A stretch of DNA of 15,390 bases from an uncultured Selenomonadaceae bacterium (lineage in GTDB: Bacteria; Bacillota; Negativicutes; Selenomonadales; Selenomonadaceae), in assembly GCA_902782705.1 (NCBI GenBank), contig CACZOL010000199.1, positions 1 through 15,390 on the forward strand, given 5' to 3'. The notes beneath the pieces were generated by a model that was not told where the DNA came from, searched no databases, and saw only the letters and a list, made by a program, of their open reading frames with translations. A program made the translations under genes and the position numbers. This document shows, piece by piece, positions 1 to 7,060 of this stretch (position 1 is its first letter; the number at the start of each line of letters is the position of its first letter).

Positions 1-240
1 CTTGACGAAGGGGGACATCAGCATGATATTGACGCCGAAGGGCTTCTTCGTCGCCTTCTTCACCTTCTGGATTTCCGCGCGAAGCACGTCCGGCGGCATG
101 TGTCCGGCGCCGATGATGCCGAGGCCGCCCGCCTCCGACACCGCAGACGCCAGCTCCGCCGTGCCGAGCCATGCCATGCCGCCCTGGAATATCGGATATT
201 TGATTCCGAGCAGCTTGCAAATCGCATTCTCTTCAAACAT
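1..240 (-). CDS. fabK: Enoyl-ACP reductase II FabK, N-terminal part (cut by window start)
   Basis: FabK is an FMN-dependent enoyl-ACP reductase that performs the last reduction of each fatty-acid elongation cycle in bacteria that use it in place of, or beside, FabI. Only about 80 residues are visible. They show the N-terminal TIM-barrel signature of the FabK/nitronate monooxygenase superfamily: a start reading MFEENAICKLLGIKYPI, then FQGGMAW, the glycine-rich AGGLGIIGAG stretch, and KPFGVNIMLMSPF. The last is more typical of FabK than of nitronate monooxygenase. The ATG overlaps the fabH stop codon by one base (TAATG), and a GGAGG lies just upstream inside fabH, so the two genes are probably translationally coupled. 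The gene is the distal member of plsX-fabH-fabK. The remaining three quarters lie outside the window, so later active-site residues cannot be checked. Confidence 0.87.
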   Translation of the reverse strand, partial: MFEENAICKLLGIKYPIFQGGMAWLGTAELASAVSEAGGLGIIGAGHMPPDVLRAEIQKVKKATKKPFGVNIMLMSPFVK

Positions 241-1238
241 TACAAATCCTCCTTCGCCCATCGCATGATACAAGACGCCCATGTAAGGCCCGCGCCGAAT
301 CCGGCCAAGACGACGATGTCGCCTTTTTTGAATCGGCCTTCACCCGCGGCCTCTGCGAGCGCCATTGGTATCGAGGCGGCGGACACGTTCCCATATTTCC
401 CAATATTGATTATAACCTTTTCTTGCGGCAAAGCAAGTCGTTTTGCCGCAGATTGGATAATTCTTATATTTGCCTGATGCGGGACAAGCCAATCGACGTC
501 TTTCGCGTCGATACCGGCATTCTCCAGCGAGCGTTTCATCGTTGCGCCCATCGCGCGGACGGCGAACTTGAAAACCTCCGCGCCGTTCATATAAACGCAG
601 TTCTGCTTTTGGCCTTCCACCAATGCGCGTCCCCTGTCTCCGGACGCAATGCCCAGCGCGCCCGTTCCGGTACCGTCGCATCCCATATCAAAGCCCAGAA
701 TGCCAAAGCCCTTTTCTACCGGCCCAAAGACAGCGGCTCCCGCGCCGTCTCCGAAGAGCACGCAGGTGTTCCTGTCCTTCCAGTCCAGAAAATGGGAGAG
801 CACCTCCACCCCGACGACCAAGACCCGGCGATAGACGCCGCCCCGAATGAATTGGGCCGCCACGGTAGCGCTGTATACAAACCCCGAGCAGGCCGCCGCA
901 AGATCGAAGGCCGCCGCGCGGGAAGCACCAAGCTTCGCTTGGATAAAACTCGCCGTCGAAGGGCAAACCGCGTCCCCCGTCAGCGTCGCACAAATAATGA
1001 GGTCTATTTCCTCCGGGGTCGTATGCGCGTCATCGAGAGCGCGCAGCGCCGCCTGATAGGCAAGCTCTGACGCGGGCACATCGTCCGGCGCGATACGCCG
1101 TTCATGAATACCGGTACGTTCTACAATCCACTGATCGCTTGTATCGACCATCTTTTCAAGGTCAAAGTTCGTGAGGATACGCTCCGGCACGTAAAAACCC
1201 GTGCCGAGGACGCCGGCGTCAATTGTCGTCGAGGTCAT
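240..1238 (-). CDS. fabH: Beta-ketoacyl-ACP synthase III (FabH)
   Basis: FabH starts fatty-acid synthesis by condensing an acyl-CoA primer with malonyl-ACP in the cytoplasm. The 332-residue protein has normal family length. The thiolase-fold catalytic triad is complete: Cys117 in AAACSGF, His254 in VPHQANIRI and Asn284 in GKYGNVSAASIP. The conserved TSDQWIVERTGIHERR (about residues 33-48), the LFGDGAGA motif (161-168) and a C-terminal LAGFGAGLTW are also present. The ATG lies inside the 3' end of plsX, a 20-base overlap, with an AGGAGG about 12 bases upstream. No in-frame start lies closer to the ribosome site. Overlap on both sides (plsX before, fabK after) indicates one polycistronic message. 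Primer preference, straight-chain or branched acyl-CoA, cannot be read from the sequence. Confidence 0.96.
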   Translation of the reverse strand: MTSTTIDAGVLGTGFYVPERILTNFDLEKMVDTSDQWIVERTGIHERRIAPDDVPASELAYQAALRALDDAHTTPEEIDLIICATLTGDAVCPSTASFIQAKLGASRAAAFDLAAACSGFVYSATVAAQFIRGGVYRRVLVVGVEVLSHFLDWKDRNTCVLFGDGAGAAVFGPVEKGFGILGFDMGCDGTGTGALGIASGDRGRALVEGQKQNCVYMNGAEVFKFAVRAMGATMKRSLENAGIDAKDVDWLVPHQANIRIIQSAAKRLALPQEKVIINIGKYGNVSAASIPMALAEAAGEGRFKKGDIVVLAGFGAGLTWASCIMRWAKEDL

Positions 1239-2256
1239 TGAGCAACATTTCCTCCTTCACGATCGTGCTTTGAATTCTTTCCAATACCTTGCTCGCCGCG
1301 AAATCGTTCGCGACGCGGATAGCGTTCTCAATGGCTTTCGCGTTCGACGAGCCATGACTGATAATGACGCAGCCGTTGACGCCCAAGAGCGGCGCGCCGC
1401 CGTACTCGGTCACGTCGAGCCTTTTCGCAAGCTTTTTCAACGACGGCTTCACGAGAAGCGCGCCGAGCTTCGCAAAAACGCCCGCGTTCGTCAGCTCGTC
1501 CTTGACCAGCTGGATAATCGTCTTTGCGAGACCCTCGCCAAATTTCAACAATGCATTGCCGACGAAGCCGTCGCAGACGACCACGTCGAAATTCCCTTTC
1601 GGAATGTCGCGTCCTTCCGCGTTTCCTGTAAATCGAATGACCTGCCGCTCTCCGAGCGTCGTAAGAAGAGGATACGTCTCGCGGGCGAGCTCGTCGCCCT
1701 TCGTTTCCTCCTCGCCGATATTGAGCAGGCCGACACGCGGCGCTTTATGACCGTAAACGAGCTCGGAATAGATCGAGCCCATCAACGCGCTTTGCAAAAG
1801 ATGGATCGGCTTTGAATCGACGTTCGCGCCGGAATCCAGCATCAGCGTAGCGCCCTGCGGCGTCGGAATCGGCGTCGCGATAGACGGGCGCTTGATCCCT
1901 TTGATGCGTTTCAGCACGAGCTGCGCTGCGGCTACCGCCGCTCCCGTACTGCCCGCCGAAAGTACCGCGTCGCACTCTCCGTCTTTGACGAGACGCGTTG
2001 CGACCACGATGGACGAATCTTTTTTCTGTCGGACGGCATCCGCCGGATGCTCGTTCATCTCGACGACTTCGCTCGCATGGCGAACGCTGATCTTCGCCGT
2101 TCCCATATTGCGCTCCGCCGAAAGAATGCTATTTATTTTTCCTTCGTCGCCGACCAGCACGATCTCGCAATCAAACTGCCGCGCGGCACGCAGTGCGCCA
2201 ATGACGATTTCCTTGGGGGCGTAATCGCCCCCCATGGCGTCCACTGCAATCTTCAT
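1219..2256 (-). CDS. plsX: Phosphate acyltransferase PlsX
   Basis: PlsX converts acyl-ACP and phosphate to acyl-phosphate, the acyl donor that PlsY uses to begin phospholipid synthesis at the membrane. The 345-residue product starts MKIAVDAMGGDYAP, the family's hallmark N-terminus. It also contains SAGSTGAA, GANVDSKP, LLNIGEEETKG, NAEGRDIPKG, CDGFVGNALLKFGEG and a late HGSSNAKAI motif, all typical of PlsX. The frame stays open 14 codons further upstream, but the start at 2256 is chosen because the conserved N-terminus begins there and an AGGAGG lies 7-8 bases upstream. It is the first gene of plsX-fabH-fabK, driven by a promoter at about 2348-2376. No fapR gene and no recognisable FapR-type operator are present, so the usual Bacillus-type lipid feedback control is not evident here. 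Confidence 0.96.
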   Translation of the reverse strand: MKIAVDAMGGDYAPKEIVIGALRAARQFDCEIVLVGDEGKINSILSAERNMGTAKISVRHASEVVEMNEHPADAVRQKKDSSIVVATRLVKDGECDAVLSAGSTGAAVAAAQLVLKRIKGIKRPSIATPIPTPQGATLMLDSGANVDSKPIHLLQSALMGSIYSELVYGHKAPRVGLLNIGEEETKGDELARETYPLLTTLGERQVIRFTGNAEGRDIPKGNFDVVVCDGFVGNALLKFGEGLAKTIIQLVKDELTNAGVFAKLGALLVKPSLKKLAKRLDVTEYGGAPLLGVNGCVIISHGSSNAKAIENAIRVANDFAASKVLERIQSTIVKEEMLLNDLDDN

Positions 2257-2347
2257 CAGGAATCCCTCCTGTAGGCGGGGTGCACCCATTGCGCGCAAAC
2301 CCCGTATCGCAAAGGCATATTTCCTATTTTATCAACCATATCGTTTG

Positions 2348-2376
2348 ATTATACTTGCTTTCCCATGAAAATGCAA
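2348..2376 (-). promoter_or_regulatory. Sigma-A-type promoter of plsX-fabH-fabK
   Basis: On the minus strand a TTGCAT -35 box (2376-2371) and a perfect TATAAT -10 box (2353-2348) are separated by exactly 17 bases. Transcription would begin near 2341, giving a leader of about 85 bases before the plsX ATG. No obvious operator palindrome overlaps it. Its position after the rpmF terminator makes plsX-fabH-fabK independent of the yceD-rpmF unit. Confidence 0.75.
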
Positions 2377-2454
2377 GCGCGCCGCAAAACAAATTCAAAA
2401 AACGCCCGCGCGACGCTGTATTCGCGCGGTATCGACGCTTGCTTCCATAAAGGA

Positions 2455-2565
2455 CTCTCACAATACTATGCCCGCCAGGCTCGTCCTTCGCTGCGCTCGG
2501 ACTCCTCAAGCGGTCGCACTAAACTTGCGCTGCGCTTCGCTTGCGCGCGTTAAGTGCTCTCACAA
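2455..2565. repeat. Candidate small dispersed element bounded by 9-bp direct repeats
   Basis: The 361-base gap between plsX and rpmF holds the plsX promoter at one end and the rpmF terminator at the other. Between them is a G/C-rich, near-palindromic segment. Identical 9-base copies of CTCTCACAA lie at 2455-2463 and 2557-2565 and flank about 93 bases rich in CGCTGCGC- and TTCGCT-type words. This resembles a short intergenic repeat with target-site duplication, but no clear terminal inverted repeats are seen. The 9-bp match could also be chance. No convincing gene is present: the small open frames across it have no ribosome sites and low-complexity products. Confidence 0.3.
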
Positions 2566-2596
2566 ACAGAAAGAGCAGGCGTTTTGGCCCGCTCTC
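2562..2596 (-). terminator. Rho-independent terminator of yceD-rpmF
   Basis: On the minus strand AGAGCGGGC and GCCTGCTCT form a 9-bp stem (one G-U pair) around a 6-base loop (2572-2595). A T-rich but interrupted tail follows. It begins about 22 bases past the rpmF stop codon and separates this unit from plsX. Confidence 0.65.
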
Positions 2597-2617
2597 CTTT
2601 CCCAGTCGTTCGATCAC

Positions 2618-2797
2618 TTACTCTGCCTGAGCGATAACTTCCTTGCCGTCATAAAAACCGCACTCCATGCAGACATGATGGGGGAGCTTCGGCTCATGGC
2701 ACTGCGGGCAAAGCACATAGCCCGGCACCGTAAGTTTCCAGTTCGCGCGACGCTTATCGCGGCGCGATTTCGACATTTTGCGTTTCGGCGCTGCCAT
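2618..2797 (-). CDS. rpmF: 50S ribosomal protein L32
   Basis: A 59-residue basic protein beginning MAAPKRKMSKSRRDKRRA, the conserved start of bacterial L32, a component of the large ribosomal subunit. Four cysteines in two CxxC pairs (CPQC at 30-33 and CMEC at 43-46) form the zinc-ribbon version of L32, meaning a zinc-dependent, C-plus paralogue. Length is normal. A perfect AAGGAGG lies 9 bases before the ATG. The gene follows the yceD-like gene by 14 bases, the widely conserved yceD-rpmF pairing, and a terminator follows it. Confidence 0.96.
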   Translation of the reverse strand: MAAPKRKMSKSRRDKRRANWKLTVPGYVLCPQCHEPKLPHHVCMECGFYDGKEVIAQAE

Positions 2798-2811
2798 TCA
2801 GATACACCTCC

Positions 2812-3330
2812 TTAACTACGATCAGGTTCGTCATTCAAAAGATTTTTCAAGACCTCAAGCCGCAAGTCCACGGCCTCCCGGTCGCAGCCACAATCGCCTT
2901 GATTCAGATCCGCACCGCATTTCGGGCAAAGCCCTTTGCAGTCCGGCCGGCAAAGATTTCGGATCGGGAGCGCGGCAAGAACCGTATCCCGCACCAGCGG
3001 CACAAGATCAATCCCGTCGTCCCCGAAGCTGTTTTCCTCCGCGTCGGGCGCTTCGTCCCTGCGGGAAAAATCCTCCGTAAACGGATAACACTCCGGCACT
3101 TCCGCTTCCGCCAAGCACCGATCGCAAACAAGCGCGCGCACCGCGCGTATCTCGCCCGCGATACGGAACGAGCCGCCTAAATTTTCCAGCGTCCCTTCCA
3201 CGAGAAGCGGTCCGGAAAAACGTGCGTCCTTCTCACGGACGCCGATTCCTTCCGCCGTATCCTCAAAACGGAAGCCGCCCTTGTATCCAAGCGCTTCCTC
3301 CCGTTCGCCTATCTTCAATTTCATTCCCAT
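2812..3330 (-). CDS. yceD: YceD/DUF177 family protein
   Basis: A 172-residue acidic protein of the YceD (DUF177) family, which is nearly always encoded just before rpmF and has been linked to large-subunit rRNA or ribosome biogenesis. Its biochemical activity is not established. Visible marks are the CDRC pair (Cys69, Cys72) and a C-terminal cluster (CRPDCKGLCPKCG, then CGC; Cys127, 131, 135, 138, 147, 149) that could bind metal. The middle is highly acidic. Two start codons are possible, 3330 or 3324 (MKLKI). A GAGG sits 10 bases before the first, which is chosen. The promoter lies so close that the 5' leader would be only about 10-15 bases. Confidence 0.9.
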   Translation of the reverse strand: MGMKLKIGEREEALGYKGGFRFEDTAEGIGVREKDARFSGPLLVEGTLENLGGSFRIAGEIRAVRALVCDRCLAEAEVPECYPFTEDFSRRDEAPDAEENSFGDDGIDLVPLVRDTVLAALPIRNLCRPDCKGLCPKCGADLNQGDCGCDREAVDLRLEVLKNLLNDEPDRS

Positions 3331-3349
3331 CCGACATCAGCCTCAACCT

Positions 3350-3378
3350 ATTATAGCGACCGCCTATTGCCTTGTCAA
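3350..3378 (-). promoter_or_regulatory. Consensus promoter of yceD-rpmF
   Basis: On the minus strand a perfect TTGACA (3378-3373) and a perfect TATAAT (3355-3350) are separated by 17 bases, an ideal vegetative promoter. Such strength fits a ribosomal protein gene. Predicted transcription starts near 3343, only about 13 bases before the first yceD ATG, so the message would be almost leaderless. Confidence 0.88.
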
Positions 3379-3429
3379 GAAATTCGTATCGCAGGCTCCT
3401 CACGCGGTAAAAATAGGCTTTCCGGACGC

Positions 3430-4311
3430 TCAATGGCCGCTTTTTTTGAACCGGCCGCCCACGATGTCGTGGACCTGATTGATGGTGACGAAAGCCGTTT
3501 CATCATAATCCAGGACGATCTCTTTTACCTGCTGGACTTCCAGCCGTGTAACGACCGCGTACAGCACTTTCCGCTGTTCCTTTTTGTAGCCGCCTTCGCC
3601 GTAAAGGATCGTAATACCGCGCCCGAGCTCGTTCATCAACGCCTGTCCGATTTCGTCCGGCGTCTTCGTAACGATCATGACCGAATACGACTCCTCCATA
3701 CCCTTGAGGACGATATCGATCGTTTTGGAAATCACGAAATAAGCGACGACAGAATACATCGCCTGCTCCCAGTCGAATAAAAAACCGGCCGCCGCGAAAA
3801 TAAACAGATTGATGAACATGACGACCTCGCCGACGGAATAGACCGTTTTTTTGTCCGCGATGATCGCGACAATCTCCGTACCGTCCAGCGAAGCGCCCGC
3901 CCGCATGATCATCCCGACGCCGATACCGTCAATGATGCCGCCGAAAATCGCCGCGAGAAAAAGGTCGTCGGTGAGCTGCGGCACCGGCTTGAAATAGGCC
4001 GTCCAAATCGCCAAAAAAACGATAGCGATCGTCGTCGCTATGACAAAATCCTTGCCGATCTGCTTATATCCGAGATAAAGAAAGGGAAGATTGAGCAGCA
4101 CGAGAAAGATACCATACTCTTGCCCCGTGATTGCGCCTGCCATGATCGAAAGACCGACGACGCCGCCGTCGATAATCTCGTTCGGAACGAGAAAGATTTC
4201 GAGCCCGATGGAAGCGATGAACGCGCCAAGAAAAAGCACGATATATTTTCTTAGAAGATTTTTCCACGATCGCGCCGCGCGCCGAAACGGGACTGTGATT
4301 TCCCTCTCCAT
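3430..4311 (-). CDS. YitT family integral membrane protein (DUF161 + DUF2179)
   Basis: A 293-residue membrane protein. After a basic N-terminus, hydrophobic segments lie at about residues 23-42, 48-62, 66-82, 88-107, 118-136 and 163-180. A soluble domain of about 90 residues follows (about 205-290), matching the DUF161-DUF2179 layout of the YitT family. The conserved LVPNEIIDGG (41-50) and GASLDGTEI (139-147) stretches are visible. Family members are poorly understood and no transported substrate is established. The ATG lies 4 bases after the larC stop codon, with GGGGGA inside the larC end as ribosome site, so the gene is co-expressed with larB-larC. That could mean a role linked to metal or cofactor use, but this is only inference from context. 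Confidence 0.88.
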   Translation of the reverse strand: MEREITVPFRRAARSWKNLLRKYIVLFLGAFIASIGLEIFLVPNEIIDGGVVGLSIMAGAITGQEYGIFLVLLNLPFLYLGYKQIGKDFVIATTIAIVFLAIWTAYFKPVPQLTDDLFLAAIFGGIIDGIGVGMIMRAGASLDGTEIVAIIADKKTVYSVGEVVMFINLFIFAAAGFLFDWEQAMYSVVAYFVISKTIDIVLKGMEESYSVMIVTKTPDEIGQALMNELGRGITILYGEGGYKKEQRKVLYAVVTRLEVQQVKEIVLDYDETAFVTINQVHDIVGGRFKKSGH

Positions 4312-4315
4312 CGAT

Positions 4316-5662
4316 TTATTCCCCCAGTCTGCGGCGAAGCTCCGCGAGAGCCGCTTCCCTTACTTTTTTCAGCGGCACATCCTTTTCCTGCGCGAGGCGG
4401 CGGCAATCCTCGTACTCCGCCGAGAGGGAAACGATCTGGCCTTTGTACGCGCTGATTTTGCAGGACACTTCACCGTAAGGCGTCTCGACCGCCGCGGTCC
4501 GGCGCGCCGCCTCCAAACGCTCGCCGACGGGAACGACGCGAAGCCCGATGCTCGTCGTCTCGCGGAACAGCAAATCGGCGCATGTATCCTTTTCCGATTC
4601 GCCCACCAATACCGAAAGCGTCGACGCCGGCCGATTCTTCTTCATGAAAATCGGCGTCGTCCAAACGTCCAAAGCGCCCGCCGCCAGAAGGCGCTCATAC
4701 ACGTATCCGTAATCCTGCGGATTCATGTCGTCGATATTTGTTTCCAATAAATATAAACGACGCGCTTCCTTCCCCTGATAGTCGCCGACATACATGCGAA
4801 GCACATTCGGAATGGAAAGATCCCATGTTCCCGCGCCGTATGCGATTGCTTCCGGCTGAAAATCTCCCGGCAAATTCTCCGCGAACTCACCCAGCGCGCG
4901 AATAACCGCCGCCCCTGTCGGCGTCGTCATTTCCTTCTCATCCGCCGCGTGATAGAACGGGAAATCCGCCAAAAGCTCCGCCGTCGCCGGCGCAGGCACC
5001 GGCATCTTCCCATGCGCGCAATCGACGAAACCGCTGCCGGTGTTGACTTTCGAGACAAACACTCTCTCCACGCCGAAATAATCGAGCGCAATCGCCGTAC
5101 CTACGATATCGGCGATAGAGTCCGTCGCTCCGACCTCATGAAAATGCACCTCGTCGGACGGAACGCCGTGCACTTTTCCTTCCGCCTCCGCCAACCGCTC
5201 GAAAATCGAGAGACTCGTTTCCTTCACTTTTTCTCCCAGCGACGATCCTTCAATCATATCGCGGATTACCGCCATCGTACGGTGCGTACCGGCGTGGGCA
5301 TGTCCATGCTCGTGTTCGTGATGATGTCCATGACCATGTTCGTGCTCGCCGTCATGCTTATGACAGCAATGGCCGTGTTCATGCACGCCGTCGTGCTCAT
5401 GGCCGCAATGGCCGTGATCGTGCGCCGTCGAAGACTCGACTGCATGGAACTCTGCCGGCTCGCCGTGCACAAGCACCCGCACATACTTTGCGCGAATCCC
5501 GTTTTTTGAGACGTCCGTCGCTTCGACGGAAAACTCGTCCGCAGGCAGGACCTTCCGAAGCTCGCGCGTCAAATACTCCTCGGGAAGACCCGCCTGCAAA
5601 AAAGCGCCCAAAAGCATATTGCCGCTGATTCCCGCAAAACAATCCAGATAAATCGCTTTCAT
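4316..5662 (-). CDS. larC: LarC, nickel chelatase for the nickel-pincer nucleotide cofactor
   Basis: LarC uses CTP to insert nickel into pyridinium-3,5-bisthiocarboxylic acid mononucleotide, the last step in making the cofactor of lactate racemase and related enzymes. The 448-residue protein begins MKAIYLDCFAGISGNM and carries a His-rich, presumably nickel-binding insert (81-127), EVHFHEVGATDS (171-182), PVPAPAT (221-227), TPTGAA (247-252) and ETNIDDMNPQ (307-316). In Lactobacillus plantarum LarC is made by programmed frameshifting between two reading frames; here it is one continuous frame. The His-rich insert includes a tandem near-copy of 13 residues (84-96 and 97-109), each with Cys. The ATG at 5662 overlaps the larB stop by one base (TGATG). 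A GTG one codon upstream is possible but less likely. Confidence 0.93.
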   Translation of the reverse strand: MKAIYLDCFAGISGNMLLGAFLQAGLPEEYLTRELRKVLPADEFSVEATDVSKNGIRAKYVRVLVHGEPAEFHAVESSTAHDHGHCGHEHDGVHEHGHCCHKHDGEHEHGHGHHHEHEHGHAHAGTHRTMAVIRDMIEGSSLGEKVKETSLSIFERLAEAEGKVHGVPSDEVHFHEVGATDSIADIVGTAIALDYFGVERVFVSKVNTGSGFVDCAHGKMPVPAPATAELLADFPFYHAADEKEMTTPTGAAVIRALGEFAENLPGDFQPEAIAYGAGTWDLSIPNVLRMYVGDYQGKEARRLYLLETNIDDMNPQDYGYVYERLLAAGALDVWTTPIFMKKNRPASTLSVLVGESEKDTCADLLFRETTSIGLRVVPVGERLEAARRTAAVETPYGEVSCKISAYKGQIVSLSAEYEDCRRLAQEKDVPLKKVREAALAELRRRLGE

Positions 5663-6426
5663 CACGTCACGCCTCTTTCCTTGTTGATCTTACTCGCGAG
5701 CACCCCCGCGCCGTACCCGTTGTCGATATTCATGACCGCGACCCCCGCCGCGCAGGAATTGAGCATCGCGAGAAGCGCCGACAATCCGCGGAAACTGGCG
5801 CCGTACCCTACGCTGGTCGGCACCGCGATTACAGGCCGCGCCGTCATCCCGCCCACCACGCTCGCCAGCGCGCCTTCCATGCCCGCAACGACGATAATCA
5901 CGTTCGCGCGCATAATCTCTTCTTCATGCGCGAAAAGACGATGAATCCCCGCAACGCCGACGTCAAAGCACGTATCGACAGCATTGCCCAACAACTCCGC
6001 CGTCAGCGCCGCCTCGCGCGCAACCGGAATATCGCTTGTGCCCGCCGTCAGTACCAGCACACGACGCGACTCATCCGCCGCCTCCACATTCCGCCGTACA
6101 TACAGAATGCGTGCGGCTTCGTCGTAAACGGCTTCCGGCACAGCCTCGCGCACGAACGCCGCCATATCCTCCGACACCCGCGTCGCCATCACGCTTTTTT
6201 TGCTCTCCGCCAAAAGCCGCGAAAAAATCCGACGCGTCTGCTCGTTCGTCTTCCCCTCGGCGAAAATCACTTCGGGAAAACCTTGTCTCACTTCTCGATG
6301 ATAGTCAAGCTGCGCGAATCCCATATTCTCATACGGCATACGAGAAATCGCCTCGACGCTTTCCTCCATCGTCGCCGCACCCTGTCGATAGCGCTCAAGA
6401 CAAGCGCGAATCGCCTCTTTATCCAA
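5662..6426 (-). CDS. larB: LarB, pyridinium-3,5-biscarboxylic acid mononucleotide synthase
   Basis: LarB carboxylates and hydrolyses nicotinic acid adenine dinucleotide to the biscarboxylated nucleotide, the first step of nickel-pincer cofactor synthesis. It has a PurE-like (AIR carboxylase) C-terminal half. Visible marks are LDYHREVRQGFPEV, TAGTSDIPVAREA, AGMEGALASVVGG, VPTSVGYGASF and LNSCAAGVAVMNIDNGYGAG. The start is uncertain. A GTG at 6435 directly abuts the AAGAGG ribosome site, whereas a TTG at 6426 has 8 bases of spacing and begins with DKEAIRACLE, so TTG is preferred (254 residues). The upstream gene's terminator ends only about 12-20 bases before, leaving no room for a promoter after it. 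Neither larE nor larA is in the window. Confidence 0.92.
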   Translation of the reverse strand: MDKEAIRACLERYRQGAATMEESVEAISRMPYENMGFAQLDYHREVRQGFPEVIFAEGKTNEQTRRIFSRLLAESKKSVMATRVSEDMAAFVREAVPEAVYDEAARILYVRRNVEAADESRRVLVLTAGTSDIPVAREAALTAELLGNAVDTCFDVGVAGIHRLFAHEEEIMRANVIIVVAGMEGALASVVGGMTARPVIAVPTSVGYGASFRGLSALLAMLNSCAAGVAVMNIDNGYGAGVLASKINKERGVT

Positions 6427-6446
6427 GAGCCACACCTCTTCTTTTA

Positions 6447-6480
6447 CGAAAAAAGCCCCTTCCTTAATTGGAAAGGGCTT
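6447..6480 (-). terminator. Strong rho-independent terminator after the coiled-coil gene
   Basis: On the minus strand AAGCCCTTTCC and GGAAGGGGCTT form an 11-bp stem (one G-U) with loop AATTAA, followed immediately by a run of T. It starts 7 bases after the stop codon of the coiled-coil gene. It ends just before the larB ribosome site, so it may also set the level of read-through into larB-larC-yitT. Confidence 0.85.
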
Positions 6481-6487
6481 CCCCTAG

Positions 6488-7036
6488 TCACGCTTCTGGT
6501 TCCGGGATCTCCGCCGGCGCCATCGGCTGCGGCTCCGCAGGAGGCATTTCCGGTTCGACGGGCATCTTGTGCAGCTCGTCCCGCGCCTGTTTCAAAACTT
6601 CAAGCGCATTCCCGACATTCAAAATCATGTGGTCGAAGACCTGGCTCGCATAGCTGTTCGCGTTCACGCGAAGCTGACGCGCCTGCTGATACGCGTGCTC
6701 CGTCAGTTCCTTCTGCTGCGCCGTCGCCTGCTCCATGATGAGCTCGGCCTTTTCCTTCGACTCGCGGACGATCTTGCTCTCGTCCGTCATTTGGTCCGCA
6801 ATATCCCGCGCCTGCGAAATAATCTTTTCCGCCTCGACGCGCGCTTCGTTCAGGATGGCGTCCTTGCTGTCCAAAATCTCATGGGCATTCTGAATCTCGT
6901 TCGGCAATTCCTGCCGGAGATTGTCGACAAGATGCACCAGCTCCATCTCGTCAATGAGGCTTCGGTTCGTAAGCGGAATCCGCTTGCCGTCCACAACAAG
7001 ATTTTCAATTTCGTCTAAAATCGTATTTACCGACAT
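6488..7036 (-). CDS. Coiled-coil protein of unknown function
   Basis: A 182-residue charged protein. The N-terminus (1-44) includes the segment LTNRSLIDEMELVHLVDNLR. A long heptad-like, Ala/Glu/Lys-rich helix follows (about 45-125), comparable to V-type ATPase subunit H/E or F0 subunit b stalks and to DivIVA-type coiled coils. The tail (about 159-182) is Pro/Glu-rich and probably disordered. There is no signal peptide or membrane segment. Similar proteins near coaD in related genomes are sometimes labelled ATPase, but no nucleotide-binding motif is present, so that label would be misleading. The position after rsmD-coaD is suggestive only. Start: ATG at 7036 with a modest AGGA ribosome site. 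I do not recognise a specific function; a structural or scaffold role is a guess from the coiled coil. Confidence 0.75.
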   Translation of the reverse strand: MSVNTILDEIENLVVDGKRIPLTNRSLIDEMELVHLVDNLRQELPNEIQNAHEILDSKDAILNEARVEAEKIISQARDIADQMTDESKIVRESKEKAELIMEQATAQQKELTEHAYQQARQLRVNANSYASQVFDHMILNVGNALEVLKQARDELHKMPVEPEMPPAEPQPMAPAEIPEPEA

Positions 7037-7060
7037 CTTCCCATCCTGCTTTCTTCCAAA

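Noticed and set aside
2257..2400. FapR-type lipid operator before plsX
   Set aside because: No matching inverted repeat is seen near the promoter and no fapR gene is in the window.
2324..2509. 61-codon minus-strand frame and overlapping plus-strand frames between plsX and rpmF
   Set aside because: No ribosome sites, low-complexity products, and overlap with a strong promoter and a G/C-rich repeat-like block.
4316..5662. Programmed frameshift in larC as in L. plantarum
   Set aside because: The frame is continuous from start to stop with all motifs in order, so no frameshift is needed.
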